Source of the DNA: Mycobacteriales bacterium
GTDB lineage: Bacteria; Actinomycetota; Actinomycetes; JAFAQI01
Reading direction: 5' to 3'
Assembly (NCBI GenBank): GCA_035504215.1
Contig: DATJSI010000033.1
Location: 1 to 61,018, forward strand
Length of the DNA: 61,018 nt
Part shown: one piece after another, positions 8,627-17,787 of the stretch
How the letters are laid out: each line of letters starts with the position of its first letter
Numbering within the stretch: position 1 is the first letter of the stretch
Made by a program: the position numbers and the translations under genes
The notes under the pieces: model-generated
Database searches by the model: none
The model's input: the letters and a program-made list of their open reading frames with translations, nothing else
What the model was told of the DNA's origin: nothing

Positions 8627-9832
8627 TCAGCGGCCGCCGGCGGTGAGTAGCGCCCAGGCTCGGTCCATTCCCTCAGCGAGGCAGCCGTCGACGACCGCGT
8701 CGTCGCCGAGGGCGCTGACGCGTACGTCGGGAACGACCGGGCTCATCGCGCGTAGCTGGGTTGCGACGGCGGCCGCGAAGCCCGGCGCCTGCCCGACGCC
8801 GCCGCCGAGAACGATCAGCGCCGGGTCGGCGACGGCGACCACCGCGCAGATCGCACGCGCGACGACGTGGGCCTCTTCGGCGACGACCGAGCCCGCCAGC
8901 CGGTCACCGGCTGCGGCAGCCGCGAACACGCGGCGAGCCGACAGCGCGCCCGGCATCCCGACCCGCCGGGCGGCCCGGACGATCGCGGCGGCGGAGGCCG
9001 CGGCTTCAAGTGGACCTCGCCGTCGGGCGTCCTTCAGGTCGGCGCCGAGGCCATCGCTGATCGGCAGGTATGCGATCTCGCCGGCCGCGCCGTGCGCGCC
9101 GCGGTGCAGCTTGCCACCGACCACGAGGCCCATGCCGATGCCGGTGCCGATCGAGAGGAAGGCGAAGCTCTCGACATCGCGACCGTGTCCGTGCTCGCGT
9201 TCCGCGATCGCGGCGGCATCGACATCGTTCTCGAAGACCACGGTCTCGCCGAAGGCCTCGCGCAGGCAGTCGAGCACCTCGGGTCGCTCCCAGCCGGGCA
9301 GGCTGCGGGCCAGCGTGATTGCATCCCGGTTGGGGTCGAGCACGCCGGGACTGCCGACGACCGTCTGTGTGATGTCGGCCAGCGAGATGCCGACCTCGGC
9401 GGCCAGCACTCGGCCGAGCGCGACCGCCTCGGCGGCTCGGGACGGACCGGTTCGGGCGGATGTACGCCGGGTGGCGGCGGCGCGGCGGGTTCCGGACATG
9501 TCGGCGATCGCACCCCGGACGAACTCGCGGCCGACGTCCAGCGCGAGGGCGTAACCAGCGTCCGGCTGCACCTCGTGCAGCAACGCGGCCGGACCGGACA
9601 CCCCGGAGCGGCGGCCGGCGACCCGGATCAGGCCGTCCTGCTGGAGGTTGGCGAGCGCGAGCGTCACCGTCGGCTTCGACAGCCCGGTGACCCGGACGAG
9701 ATCCGCCCGCGAGGCGGCACCGACACGGCGTACCTCGTCGAGGATCAGCCGTTCATTGAGTTCGCGGATCAGGGCGGGTCGCGCACCGGGGCCGATCGAT
9801 GTCCCCGCCGCCACGCGGCCACCGTAAACCAT
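8627..9832 (-). CDS. ROK-family transcriptional repressor
   Basis: A 401-residue regulator with an N-terminal winged helix-turn-helix (about residues 15-75, ASRADLVRVTGLSKPTVTLAL) and a ROK sugar-binding domain. ALDVGREF begins the ROK fold, and SIGTGIGMGLVVGG is conserved. The usual zinc-binding C-x-C-G-x2-G-C motif after the G-E-I-A-Y segment is absent. A TTG at 9901 would place the operator inside the gene, so the ATG at 9832 is preferred. It is divergent from the ROK kinase operon with a palindrome (9864-9878) between them, so it probably represses that operon and itself, and the GH9/PIG-L pair. The ligand is likely a (phosphorylated) amino sugar or oligosaccharide. Confidence 0.88.
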   Translation of the reverse strand: MVYGGRVAAGTSIGPGARPALIRELNERLILDEVRRVGAASRADLVRVTGLSKPTVTLALANLQQDGLIRVAGRRSGVSGPAALLHEVQPDAGYALALDVGREFVRGAIADMSGTRRAAATRRTSARTGPSRAAEAVALGRVLAAEVGISLADITQTVVGSPGVLDPNRDAITLARSLPGWERPEVLDCLREAFGETVVFENDVDAAAIAEREHGHGRDVESFAFLSIGTGIGMGLVVGGKLHRGAHGAAGEIAYLPISDGLGADLKDARRRGPLEAAASAAAIVRAARRVGMPGALSARRVFAAAAAGDRLAGSVVAEEAHVVARAICAVVAVADPALIVLGGGVGQAPGFAAAVATQLRAMSPVVPDVRVSALGDDAVVDGCLAEGMDRAWALLTAGGR

Positions 9833-9863
9833 TCGAACCGCCCTCTTGCTGACCCCGAACTGG

Positions 9864-9878
9864 TAGGGTACTTTCCTA
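9864..9878. promoter_or_regulatory. Candidate ROK repressor operator
   Basis: TAGGGTACTTTCCTA is an imperfect palindrome centred at 9871, matching the 6229 site at 12 of 15 positions, with the right half-site TACTTTCCT nearly identical. It lies between the divergent ROK repressor (start 9832) and ROK kinase (start 9934) genes. Autoregulation and operon control are inferred from its position. Confidence 0.6.
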
Positions 9879-9933
9879 TCGGTTAGGTCGGCCAGCCGCA
9901 AGGAGGCTCGGTGCCCCGATCGGGTGCAGCAGG

Positions 9934-10917
9934 ATGACCGTCACCCCGGTCGTGCTCGGCGTCGACTTCGGTGGCACCAAGATCGCGGTCGGTGCGTGCG
10001 ACCTCGAGGGCCGGCGGCTCGCGTCGAACACCCTTCCGGCCGCGGGCGGTCAAGGTGCGGACGTCACGCTTCGACGTGGGATCGAGGCGGCGCGGGAGCT
10101 GCTCCGTGACCTTCCGGGCGCGGCCCTTTCGGCGGTCGGCGTCGCAACGTTCGGGATCCCCGCGGCCGACCATGTCGGGCTCGCGCCGACCATCGACGGC
10201 TGGGAGCGCCTGGCCCTCGAGGACGAGCTGAGCGCGGCGTTCGCCGGCGTACCGGTCAGCGTGATGACGGATGTAAAGGCGGCGGCGCTGGCCGAAGCCC
10301 GGTGGGGCTCGCTGCAGGGGTGTGACCCTGGCATCTACCTGAACCTCGGCACCGGCTTGGCAGCGGCGATCGTGGTCGGCGGGACGGTCGTTCGCGGCCG
10401 GCACGGCGCTGCCGGCGAGATCGCCTACAACCTGCGCACCCTCGACGATGTCGGCCGGCCGGTCGATCGTCGAGAGCTGCTGGAGGACCACGTGAGCGGT
10501 CGCGCGCTGGCCGCGTTGGGTGCGACTCTTCCCGGCCGGCCCGCTGACGCGATCGAGGTGTTCCAGCGCGCGGACTCGGGGGACTTCGCCGCGGTCGCCG
10601 TGGTCGACCGGGCACTGACCGAACTGTGCTTCCACGTCGTCAACCTCGCCACCGCGATCGATGCGCAGCGGGTCACTGTCGGGGGCGGGCTGGTGGGCTC
10701 GTGGTCCTGGCTGCAGCCGCGGTTGCGCGAGGCGCTGGATGCGGGCGTGCCGTTCCCGCCCGACCTGATGGTCGCGCATTTCCCGTACGACGCCCCGCTG
10801 GTCGGCGCGCTTGCCGTCGGCGTCGAGACCCTGATGGGCTCGGCGGACGGGCAGATCTCATCGTTGCGGAACTGGAAACCCTCCGTTCGCCCACCCGAGG
10901 AGAGGACAGCACCATGA
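9934..10917 (+). CDS. ROK-family sugar kinase
   Basis: A 327-residue kinase-type ROK protein without a DNA-binding domain. VLGVDFGGTKIAVG (about residues 7-20) is the ATP phosphate-binding motif; MTDVKAAALAEARWG carries the catalytic aspartate; LNLGTGLAAAIVVGG is the second phosphate motif. The zinc cluster C-x-C-G-x2-G-C-x-E normally found after GEIAYN is replaced by a cysteine-free stretch, as in the neighbouring repressor. It is first in a tightly packed operon; its stop overlaps the start of the ABC receptor gene (ATGA). Likely substrates are GlcN, GlcNAc, glucose or the non-reducing end of an imported disaccharide. Confidence 0.85.
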   Translation: MTVTPVVLGVDFGGTKIAVGACDLEGRRLASNTLPAAGGQGADVTLRRGIEAARELLRDLPGAALSAVGVATFGIPAADHVGLAPTIDGWERLALEDELSAAFAGVPVSVMTDVKAAALAEARWGSLQGCDPGIYLNLGTGLAAAIVVGGTVVRGRHGAAGEIAYNLRTLDDVGRPVDRRELLEDHVSGRALAALGATLPGRPADAIEVFQRADSGDFAAVAVVDRALTELCFHVVNLATAIDAQRVTVGGGLVGSWSWLQPRLREALDAGVPFPPDLMVAHFPYDAPLVGALAVGVETLMGSADGQISSLRNWKPSVRPPEERTAP

Positions 10918-12578
10918 AGCGGTTGCGGTTGGTGGCGGCCTTGGCCGCTCTGCTCGCGCTCGTCGCGGCTTGCTCGAGCGGCAGTTCCGGCGGTGGGTCG
11001 AAAACCTCGGGTGGCACCTCGACGGTGACCATCTCGAACGAGAGCGGCGGGTTGTGGAGCTGTGGGTTCAGCCCCTACAACCCGGACGTCAACTTCCAGT
11101 CGATCGGCTTCATCTACGAGCCGCTGCTGTTCATCAATGCGCTGAACAGCACGGCCGCGCCGACGCCGTGGCTCGCGTCGTCGTATGCGTTCAGCAACGG
11201 CAGCAAGACCCTCACCTTCACCATCCGCAAGGGGGTCAAGTGGAGCGACGGCCAGCCGCTCACGCCGGCGGACGTCGTGTTCACGTTCCAGCTGATGAAG
11301 CAGCACCCGGCGCTCGACATCAACGCACTGTGGGCGGTGCTGAACGGTGTCAAGCAGGTCGGCTCCGACCAGGTGCAGTTCAGCTTCAAGACTGCGGCCG
11401 TGCCGTACCTGTTCTACATCGCCGACCAGACCGGGATCGTCCCGGAGCACATCTGGAGCAAGATCTCGAACCCGGTCAACTACACGGACAAGAACCCGGT
11501 CGGCACCGGACCATTCGTCATGCAGAAGTGCACCGGGCAGAACGTGCACTACGTCAAGAACAACGACTACTGGCAGAAGGGGCTACCGAAGGTCGACGCG
11601 GTCAACTACCCCGCGTTCACCTCGAACGACCCCGCCAACACCTATCTCGCCACCGGGCAGGCACAGTACGGCGGGCAGTTCATCCCGAACATCCAGGCCT
11701 TCTACGGTTCGAAGAGCCCGAACCACCACTACTGGTTCCCGCCGGTGACCAGCGTCAGCATCTTCATCAACCAGACGGTCGCGCCGCTCAACGACGTGGC
11801 GGTCCGCAAGGCGCTCGCCTACTGCGTCAACCGGCCGCGGGTCTCGCAGATCGGCGAGTACGGCTACGAGCCGCCGGCGAACCAGACCGGCATCACGGTG
11901 CCGACCTTCGCCAGCTGGCTGTCGCCTGCGATGAAGGCGAAGGACACCTACGACTACGACCCCACGAAGGCGCAGTCGATCCTGACCGCGGCCGGCTACC
12001 ACAAGGGTTCCGACGGGATCTTCGTCTCACCGAGCGGCCAGAAGCTGGCGTTCTCGATCATCAACATCAGCGACTACTCGGACTGGGTCGCGTCGCTGCA
12101 GGTGGTCCAGCAGGGGATCAAGGCCTGCGGGATGTCGCTCACCGTTGACAACCAGGCCGACAACGACTTCGACAACAACCTGTTCAAGGGCAAGTTCCAG
12201 CTCGCCTACTACGACGAGACCGGTGGCCCCGCGCCGTACTACGAGCTGCGGCAGTGGCTCTACGGGCCGAACTCCGCACCGATCGGCCAGCCGGCGGGCT
12301 CGAACTACGAGCGCTACCACAACCCGACCGTGGACCGGTTGATCAATCAGTACGCTGAGACCACGAGTCTGGCGACGCAGCACTCGATCGTGGATCGGCT
12401 GGAGCAGTTCATGCTCGACGATGTCCCTGTGATCCCGGTGACGGAGCAGGTCGACTTCTATGAGTACGACACGACGTCGTTCACCGGCTGGGACGATCCG
12501 TCCGACCCGATCGCGCTTCCGGCGCCGTTCCAGGTGCCGGACGTGGAGGTCGTGCTGCTGCATCTGAACCCGAAGTGA
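10914..12578 (+). CDS. Family-5 (Opp/Dpp-type) solute-binding lipoprotein, probably oligosaccharide-binding
   Basis: A 554-residue lipoprotein: signal sequence with lipobox L-V-A-A-C (Cys 21), a Ser/Gly linker, then the family-5 fold. TLTFTIRKGVKWSDGQPLT and NPVGTGPFVM are hallmark stretches. Although named after peptides, many members bind oligosaccharides (cellobiose, chitobiose, xyloglucan fragments). Placement between a sugar kinase and, downstream, a GH4 glycosidase and amino-sugar enzymes points to a chito- or gluco-oligosaccharide. Several exposed aromatic pairs (HYWF, YYELRQW) fit sugar stacking. The ATG at 10914 overlaps the kinase stop. Confidence 0.9.
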   Translation: MKRLRLVAALAALLALVAACSSGSSGGGSKTSGGTSTVTISNESGGLWSCGFSPYNPDVNFQSIGFIYEPLLFINALNSTAAPTPWLASSYAFSNGSKTLTFTIRKGVKWSDGQPLTPADVVFTFQLMKQHPALDINALWAVLNGVKQVGSDQVQFSFKTAAVPYLFYIADQTGIVPEHIWSKISNPVNYTDKNPVGTGPFVMQKCTGQNVHYVKNNDYWQKGLPKVDAVNYPAFTSNDPANTYLATGQAQYGGQFIPNIQAFYGSKSPNHHYWFPPVTSVSIFINQTVAPLNDVAVRKALAYCVNRPRVSQIGEYGYEPPANQTGITVPTFASWLSPAMKAKDTYDYDPTKAQSILTAAGYHKGSDGIFVSPSGQKLAFSIINISDYSDWVASLQVVQQGIKACGMSLTVDNQADNDFDNNLFKGKFQLAYYDETGGPAPYYELRQWLYGPNSAPIGQPAGSNYERYHNPTVDRLINQYAETTSLATQHSIVDRLEQFMLDDVPVIPVTEQVDFYEYDTTSFTGWDDPSDPIALPAPFQVPDVEVVLLHLNPK

Positions 12579-12585
12579 GCCGCCC

Positions 12586-13569
12586 GTGAAGTACCTTTTG
12601 CGGCGAATCGGCTTCTTCGCCTTCACGTTGTGGGCGGCGCTGACCATCAACTTCTTCATCCCGAGGTTGATGCCCGGCAATCCGGCGGAGGCGTTGCTTG
12701 GCCGGTTCCATGGCCGGGTCAACCCGGCCGCGCTCAAGGCGCTCGAGGTGGCCTTCGGGGTTGACAACCACCAGAGCCTGCTGACCCAGTACGTGGACTA
12801 CCTCGGCAACTGCCTGACCGGTCACTTCGGGATCTCGATCTCGTTCTTCCCCGAGACGGTCAGCCACGTGATCCTCCAGGCCCTGCCCTGGACGCTCGGG
12901 CTGGTCGGCATCACGACGATCCTCGCGTTCATCGCGGGCACCGCGATCGGCGCGATCAGCGCCTGGCGCCGCGGCGGTGTCATGGACAACCTGCTCCCGC
13001 CGATCTTCGTGGTGACCTCGGCGTTCCCGTACTTCTGGGTCGCGATGATGGCGGTGCTCATCTTCGCCGTCGCGCTCGGCTGGTCGCCGGTGGGTTTCGG
13101 CTACAGCGCCGGCGCGACGGTGTCGTTCACGCCGTCGTTCGTCGGTGACGTCCTGAGCCATGCGATCCTGCCCGCCGCCACGATCCTCATCACCTCGATC
13201 GGCGGCTGGGTGCTGACCATGCGCAACAACATGGTCACGACGCTCGCCGAGGACTACATCCGCATGGCGCGGGCGAAGGGCTTGTCGTCGACGAGGATCA
13301 TGGTCGACTACGCGTCGCGCAACGCGATCCTGCCGAACCTCACCGGCTTCGCGATGTCGCTCGGGTTCGTGATCAGCGGCGCGATCCTCGTCGAGTACGT
13401 CTTTGCCTATCCGGGTGTCGGCTACATGCTGCTGCAAGCCGTGCAGAACGAGGACTACGCGCTGATGCAGGCGCTGTTCCTTCTGATCACCGTCGCGGTC
13501 CTCGTGTCGGTGCTGATCGCGGACCTGCTGACCGCGTGGCTCGACCCGCGGACTCGAGCGGCGCAATGA
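12586..13569 (+). CDS. Opp/Dpp-type ABC transporter permease (DppB-like)
   Basis: A 327-residue membrane protein beginning MKYLLRRIGFFAFTLWAAL, the usual first helix of the OppB/DppB group, followed by PRLMPGNP. Six hydrophobic segments and the EAA loop (EDYIRMARAKGLSSTRIMVDYA, around residue 222-243) are visible. It forms the heterodimeric channel with the next gene. GTG start eight bases after the receptor stop; its end overlaps the next permease start (ATGA). Confidence 0.92.
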   Translation: MKYLLRRIGFFAFTLWAALTINFFIPRLMPGNPAEALLGRFHGRVNPAALKALEVAFGVDNHQSLLTQYVDYLGNCLTGHFGISISFFPETVSHVILQALPWTLGLVGITTILAFIAGTAIGAISAWRRGGVMDNLLPPIFVVTSAFPYFWVAMMAVLIFAVALGWSPVGFGYSAGATVSFTPSFVGDVLSHAILPAATILITSIGGWVLTMRNNMVTTLAEDYIRMARAKGLSSTRIMVDYASRNAILPNLTGFAMSLGFVISGAILVEYVFAYPGVGYMLLQAVQNEDYALMQALFLLITVAVLVSVLIADLLTAWLDPRTRAAQ

Positions 13570-14507
13570 CGATCCATCTCGCGGTTGACCGCACGGGCAC
13601 CGACGACCTGCCGGTCATGGTCGGGCGGCACGGCCACCGGTCGGTGCTGCTCTCGGCGGTGCTCTCCAACCGCAAGGCCACCGTGGGTGCCGTGCTCACC
13701 CTGATCTTCACGGTCGTGTCGGTCGTTCCGTCGCTGATCGCACCCGACAACCCGAACGCCGAGGTGTTCCGGCGCTTCGCCGGCATCTCCACGCACCACC
13801 TGCTCGGTACGACGGCCTACGGCCAGGACATCTTCTCCCAGGTCGTGTGGGGGACCCGGCAGTCGATGGAGATCGGCTTCCTTGTCGGGTTGCTCTCGAC
13901 CGTGCTGTCGGTGTTGATCGGGGTGTCGTCGGCGTACCTCGGCGGGCTCGCCGACGACGTGCTGTCGGTCGTCACCGACGTGTTCCTCGTCATCCCGACG
14001 TTTCCGCTGGTGATCGTACTTGCGGCGTACGAACGCAACGGCGGACTCTGGCTCATCGTCGCGGTCCTCGTCGTCACCGGGTGGTCCTACGGCGCGCGGC
14101 AGCTGCGATCCCAGACGTTGTCGCTGCGCAACCGCGAGTTCCTCGAGTCCGCGCGCGTCCGCGGCGAGCGCTCTCTCTACATCATCATGCGCGAGGTGCT
14201 TCCGACGATGACCTCGCTCATCGTCGCGAACTTCCTCGGCGCTGCGCTCTACGCCGTGCTCGCCGCCGCCGGTCTGCAGTTCGTCGGGCTCGGGAACGTC
14301 AACACCGTCAGCTGGGGCTCGATGCTCTACTGGGCACAGAACAACGAGGCGCTGCAGACCGGCCAGTACCTCTGGGCGCTCGTTCCCGGCATCTGCATCG
14401 CCCTGCTCGGCGCGGCGCTCGCTCTGCTCAACTACGCCTTCGACGAGATCAGCAACCCCGCCCTGCGGCCGCAACGGAGGATCCGTGTCCGACGCCGCAC
14501 TGCTTGA
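13566..14507 (+). CDS. Opp/Dpp-type ABC transporter permease (DppC-like)
   Basis: A 313-residue partner permease of the OppC/DppC group. The N-terminal hydrophobic segment is followed by HHLLGTTAYGQDIFSQVVWG, the conserved periplasmic LGTD-x-x-GRD-like motif, here with a Y-G-Q-D variant. The EAA loop is NREFLESARVRGERSLYIIM. About six transmembrane helices. It overlaps the preceding permease by four bases and the following ATPase by 23 bases, so the five transporter genes are translated as a block. Confidence 0.92.
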   Translation: MTIHLAVDRTGTDDLPVMVGRHGHRSVLLSAVLSNRKATVGAVLTLIFTVVSVVPSLIAPDNPNAEVFRRFAGISTHHLLGTTAYGQDIFSQVVWGTRQSMEIGFLVGLLSTVLSVLIGVSSAYLGGLADDVLSVVTDVFLVIPTFPLVIVLAAYERNGGLWLIVAVLVVTGWSYGARQLRSQTLSLRNREFLESARVRGERSLYIIMREVLPTMTSLIVANFLGAALYAVLAAAGLQFVGLGNVNTVSWGSMLYWAQNNEALQTGQYLWALVPGICIALLGAALALLNYAFDEISNPALRPQRRIRVRRRTA

Positions 14508-15468
14508 GGTCGGGGGCCTGACCGTCGACTACCTCACCGGGGGCGGGGTGGTCCGAGCGGTCGATGACGTGAGCTTCTCGGTTTCGCCGGGGGAGTTCGT
14601 CGCGGTGGTGGGCGAGTCCGGCTGTGGCAAGTCCACCCTGCTGTTCGCGGTCGCACAGTTGCTCAGCCCGCCGGCCGCGATCACCGCCGGCTCGGTGCAG
14701 TTCAAGGGCCACGACATGGTGGCGCTGGCCGGCAAGAAGCTCCGCGCGCTGCGGTGGCGGGACTTCTCGCTGGTGATGCAGAGCGCGATGAACGCGCTCA
14801 ACCCGGTGCTCGACGTCGGCGCCCAGTTCGCCGACGTCATGCGCGCGCACGGGACGAAGGACCGGGCGGAGATCCGGCGCCGGTCCGAAGAGGTGCTGAA
14901 GCTGGTCGGGATCGACCCCGTCCACCTCGGCAGCTATCCGCACCAGCTCAGCGGTGGGATGCGGCAACGGACGATGATCGCGATGGCGATGATCTTCACG
15001 CCGGACCTGGTGATCATGGACGAGCCGACATCGGCGCTCGATGTCGTCGCTCAGCGCTCGCTCATGGTGCAGATCAAGGACTTGCAACGCAGGCTCGGCT
15101 TCGCCGTTGTCTTCGTGACCCACGACATGTCGCTCGTCAGCCACTTCTCCGACCGGCTGATCGTGATGTACGCCGGCCAGGTTGCCGAGGCCGGCCCGAC
15201 GCGGCGGATCTTCGACGACCCGCTCCACCCGTACAGTCGCGGGCTGCTCGACGCCTTCCCGTCGGTTCGCGGACCGCGGCGGGAGCTGGCCGGCATCCCG
15301 GGCAGCCCGCCGGACCTCGGTACGCCGCCTCCGGGGTGCCGCTTCCAGCCGCGTTGCACGCAGGCGCTCGACATCTGCTCGTCGGTCCGGCCGGCGCTCT
15401 ACCAACGGGACGTGACCGAGGTCCGGTGCGTGCTCTATGACCCCGATCGGCAGACCGTCGATGTCTGA
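14485..15468 (+). CDS. Opp/Dpp-type ABC transporter ATPase (DppD-like)
   Basis: A 327-residue ATPase. Walker [10 protein letters not shown] (about 46-54), Q-loop [10 protein letters not shown], signature LSGGMRQR, Walker [14 protein letters not shown] and H-loop VTHDMS are intact. The C-terminal oligopeptide-type extension carries spaced cysteines ([14 protein letters not shown], later RC) that in homologues can bind an iron-sulfur cluster. GTG start within the end of the permease gene. It pairs with the next ATPase to drive the importer. Confidence 0.93.
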   Translation: MSDAALLEVGGLTVDYLTGGGVVRAVDDVSFSVSPGEFVAVVGESGCGKSTLLFAVAQLLSPPAAITAGSVQFKGHDMVALAGKKLRALRWRDFSLVMQSAMNALNPVLDVGAQFADVMRAHGTKDRAEIRRRSEEVLKLVGIDPVHLGSYPHQLSGGMRQRTMIAMAMIFTPDLVIMDEPTSALDVVAQRSLMVQIKDLQRRLGFAVVFVTHDMSLVSHFSDRLIVMYAGQVAEAGPTRRIFDDPLHPYSRGLLDAFPSVRGPRRELAGIPGSPPDLGTPPPGCRFQPRCTQALDICSSVRPALYQRDVTEVRCVLYDPDRQTVDV

Positions 15469-16483
15469 GCCGACCCTGAACGGCGCCGGGCCGTTGCTGG
15501 AGACCAGGCGGTTGACCCGGCACTTCCAGATCGGCGGTGCGCTGTCGCGCCGCACGCTGCATGCGGTTGACGACGTCGACCTGTCGATCGGCCGCCGTGA
15601 GATCGTCGCGCTGGTAGGGGAGAGCGGCAGCGGCAAGAGCACGGTCGCGCGGTTGCTCGCGATGGTCTACCGGCCCACCAGTGGCGACATCCTCTTCGAG
15701 GGCCGCTCGATCGCGACGCTGAACGGCCGGAGCGATGTGCTCGGATATCGGCGGGCCGTGCCCATGGTCTTCCAGGATCCGTTCAGCTCGCTCAACCCGG
15801 CGTACCCCGTCTCGCACGGCCTGCTCCGCACGCTGGCGCTGCACCGTCCCGACCTGCATCGCAGCGACCGGCGCTCGGTCGCGGCCGGCGTACTCGACCA
15901 GGTCGGCCTGGTGCCCGGCGAGGCGATGCTCGATCGCTTCCCGCACGAGCTCAGCGGCGGTCAGCGGCAGCGGGTGGGATTCGCCCAGGCGCTCGCGATG
16001 CGGCCGAAGCTGATCGTCGCCGACGAGCCGGTGTCGATGCTCGACGTGTCGATCCGGATCGGCCTGCTGAACCTGATGGCGAAGCTCCGCGCCGAGGCGG
16101 ACGTGTCCTTCCTCTACATCACGCATGACATCGCCAGCGCGCGCTATCTCTCCGACCGGATCGCGGTGATGTACGCCGGGCACATCGTCGAGGTCGGGCC
16201 CACCGAGCAGGTGCTGGCCGACCCGCGGCATCCGTACACCCAGCTGTTGCTCGACGCCGTACCGGACCCGCGGGCCCCGCTCGGCATCCACAGCTCGGAC
16301 ATCGGTGAACCGCCGCGCGTCGTCGACCCCGAGCCGGGTTGCCGGTTTCGCTGGCGGTGCCCGCTCGCCATCGACGACTGCGCCCGCATCGACCCCGAGC
16401 CGGCCGAGGTGCGGACCGGTCAGCACGTGGCGTGCATCGTCGCCCAGCGCGCGGTCGCCGAGGGAGAGCGGGCCAGCACGTGA
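15461..16483 (+). CDS. Opp/Dpp-type ABC transporter ATPase (DppF-like)
   Basis: A 340-residue ATPase. Walker A GESGSGKST, Q-loop FQDPFSSLNPAYP (the F-subunit type), signature LSGGQRQR, Walker B LIVADEPVSMLDVS (V instead of the more usual T-S-A) and H-loop ITHDIA. The C-terminal cysteine extension (GCRFRWRCPLAIDDC) is present. The ATG at 15461 overlaps the previous stop by eight bases; an in-frame ATG at 15437 is the alternative. The gene ends in a four-base overlap with the GH4 gene, tying uptake to intracellular hydrolysis. Confidence 0.92.
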   Translation: MSEPTLNGAGPLLETRRLTRHFQIGGALSRRTLHAVDDVDLSIGRREIVALVGESGSGKSTVARLLAMVYRPTSGDILFEGRSIATLNGRSDVLGYRRAVPMVFQDPFSSLNPAYPVSHGLLRTLALHRPDLHRSDRRSVAAGVLDQVGLVPGEAMLDRFPHELSGGQRQRVGFAQALAMRPKLIVADEPVSMLDVSIRIGLLNLMAKLRAEADVSFLYITHDIASARYLSDRIAVMYAGHIVEVGPTEQVLADPRHPYTQLLLDAVPDPRAPLGIHSSDIGEPPRVVDPEPGCRFRWRCPLAIDDCARIDPEPAEVRTGQHVACIVAQRAVAEGERAST

Positions 16484-17787
16484 GCGCGCCGAGCGAGATC
16501 CCGAGCCGGCTGAAGGTGTGCGTCGTCGGCGGCGCGTCGACCTACACGCCCGAGCTGGTCGAAGGCTTCGCCAACCGGTGGCCGGAGCTGCCGGTCGAGG
16601 AGCTGGTGCTGTTCGACATCGACGCCGAACGGCTCGCCGTCGTCGGCGGGCTCGCCGATCGGATCCTCACCGACCGCGGGTGGCCCGGCCGGCTCGTGCT
16701 GAGCTCCGACCGGACCGCGTCGCTGTCCGATGCGCACTACGTGGTCTGCCAGCTGCGCGTCGGGGGCCAGACCGCGCGGTTCGTCGACGAGACGCTGCCG
16801 CACGAGTTCGGCTGCATCGGGCAGGAGACGACCGGACCGGGTGGGTTCGCCAAGGCGCTGCGGACGGTCCCTGTCGTCCTCGATCTCGCCGCCGAGCTGG
16901 ACCGGGTCGGCGCGCCCGGCGCGTGGTTCGTCAACTTCACGAACCCGGTCGGGATCGTCACCCAGGCACTGCTCGACGCGGGGCACCGCGCGATCGGGTT
17001 GTGCAACGTCGCGATCGGCCTGCAGCGGCGGATCGCGGCTGCGCTCGACGTAGCCCCCGATCGGGTCGAGCTCGAGCACGTCGGGCTGAACCACCTCACG
17101 TGGGAGCGCGCGGTCCGTATCGATGGCGTCGACCGGCTCGACGAGCTGCTCGGCGCGGGCGGCGAGCACTGGGCCGCGCACCTGGAGCTGTCGCTCGAGC
17201 TGATGCGCACGTTGCACACGCTGCCGTCGTACTACCTGCGCTACTACTACCAGCCGGACGAGGTGCTCGCCGAGCAGCTGGCCGGCCCGTCGCGCGCCGA
17301 GGAGGTCATCGCGATCGAGCGTGAGCTGCTCGCGATGTACGCCGACCCGGCGCTCCGGCGCAAGCCGGACCTGCTGGCCGAGCGCGGCGGCGCCTTCTAC
17401 AGCGAGGCGGCGGCGGCGCTGATCGCCTCCCTGCACGCGGGCACCGGCGACGTACAGGTGGTCGACATCCGCAACGACGGCACGTTGGCGGGGCTCGCTG
17501 ACGACGACGTGGTCGAGGTGCCGGCTCGCATCACTCGGGACGGCGCGGTCGCGCTGAAGCAGTCCGTGCTCGCACCGGAGATCGGCGGCTTGGTCGGTCA
17601 GGTCAAGGCCTACGAGCGACTGGCCGCCGCTGCCGCCGTGCGCCGTGACCGTCGCCTGGCCCTCGAGGCGTTGCTCGCGAACCCGCTGGTCCCGAGCTGG
17701 GGAGTCGCCGAGCGGCTGTTGCCGCGGCTGCTCGCCGCCAACCGGGCGCACCTGCCGGGCTGGGACCTGTCGGGCGTCGCCACATGA
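16480..17787 (+). CDS. Glycoside hydrolase family 4, probable 6-phospho-beta-glycosidase
   Basis: A 435-residue NAD- and Mn-dependent cytosolic glycosidase. CVVGGASTYTPELVEGF is the NAD-binding start; QLRVGGQ, GQETTGPGG and NFTNPVGIVTQ follow in family order; GLCNV and GLNHL supply the metal-binding Cys and His, and YYLRYYY the catalytic-base tyrosine region. Sequence style matches CelF/ChbF-type enzymes, which cleave 6-phospho disaccharides by transient C3 oxidation. No PTS is encoded here, so phosphorylation would come from the ROK or BadF kinases in the same operon. GTG start overlaps the ATPase stop. Chitobiose-6-phosphate, mono- or fully deacetylated, is the favoured substrate; cellobiose-6-phosphate is the alternative. 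Confidence 0.9.
   Translation: MSAPSEIPSRLKVCVVGGASTYTPELVEGFANRWPELPVEELVLFDIDAERLAVVGGLADRILTDRGWPGRLVLSSDRTASLSDAHYVVCQLRVGGQTARFVDETLPHEFGCIGQETTGPGGFAKALRTVPVVLDLAAELDRVGAPGAWFVNFTNPVGIVTQALLDAGHRAIGLCNVAIGLQRRIAAALDVAPDRVELEHVGLNHLTWERAVRIDGVDRLDELLGAGGEHWAAHLELSLELMRTLHTLPSYYLRYYYQPDEVLAEQLAGPSRAEEVIAIERELLAMYADPALRRKPDLLAERGGAFYSEAAAALIASLHAGTGDVQVVDIRNDGTLAGLADDDVVEVPARITRDGAVALKQSVLAPEIGGLVGQVKAYERLAAAAAVRRDRRLALEALLANPLVPSWGVAERLLPRLLAANRAHLPGWDLSGVAT

Noticed and set aside
16305-17324. Large plus-strand frame overlapping GH4
   Set aside because: Out-of-frame shadow; GH4 motifs lie in the 16480 frame.
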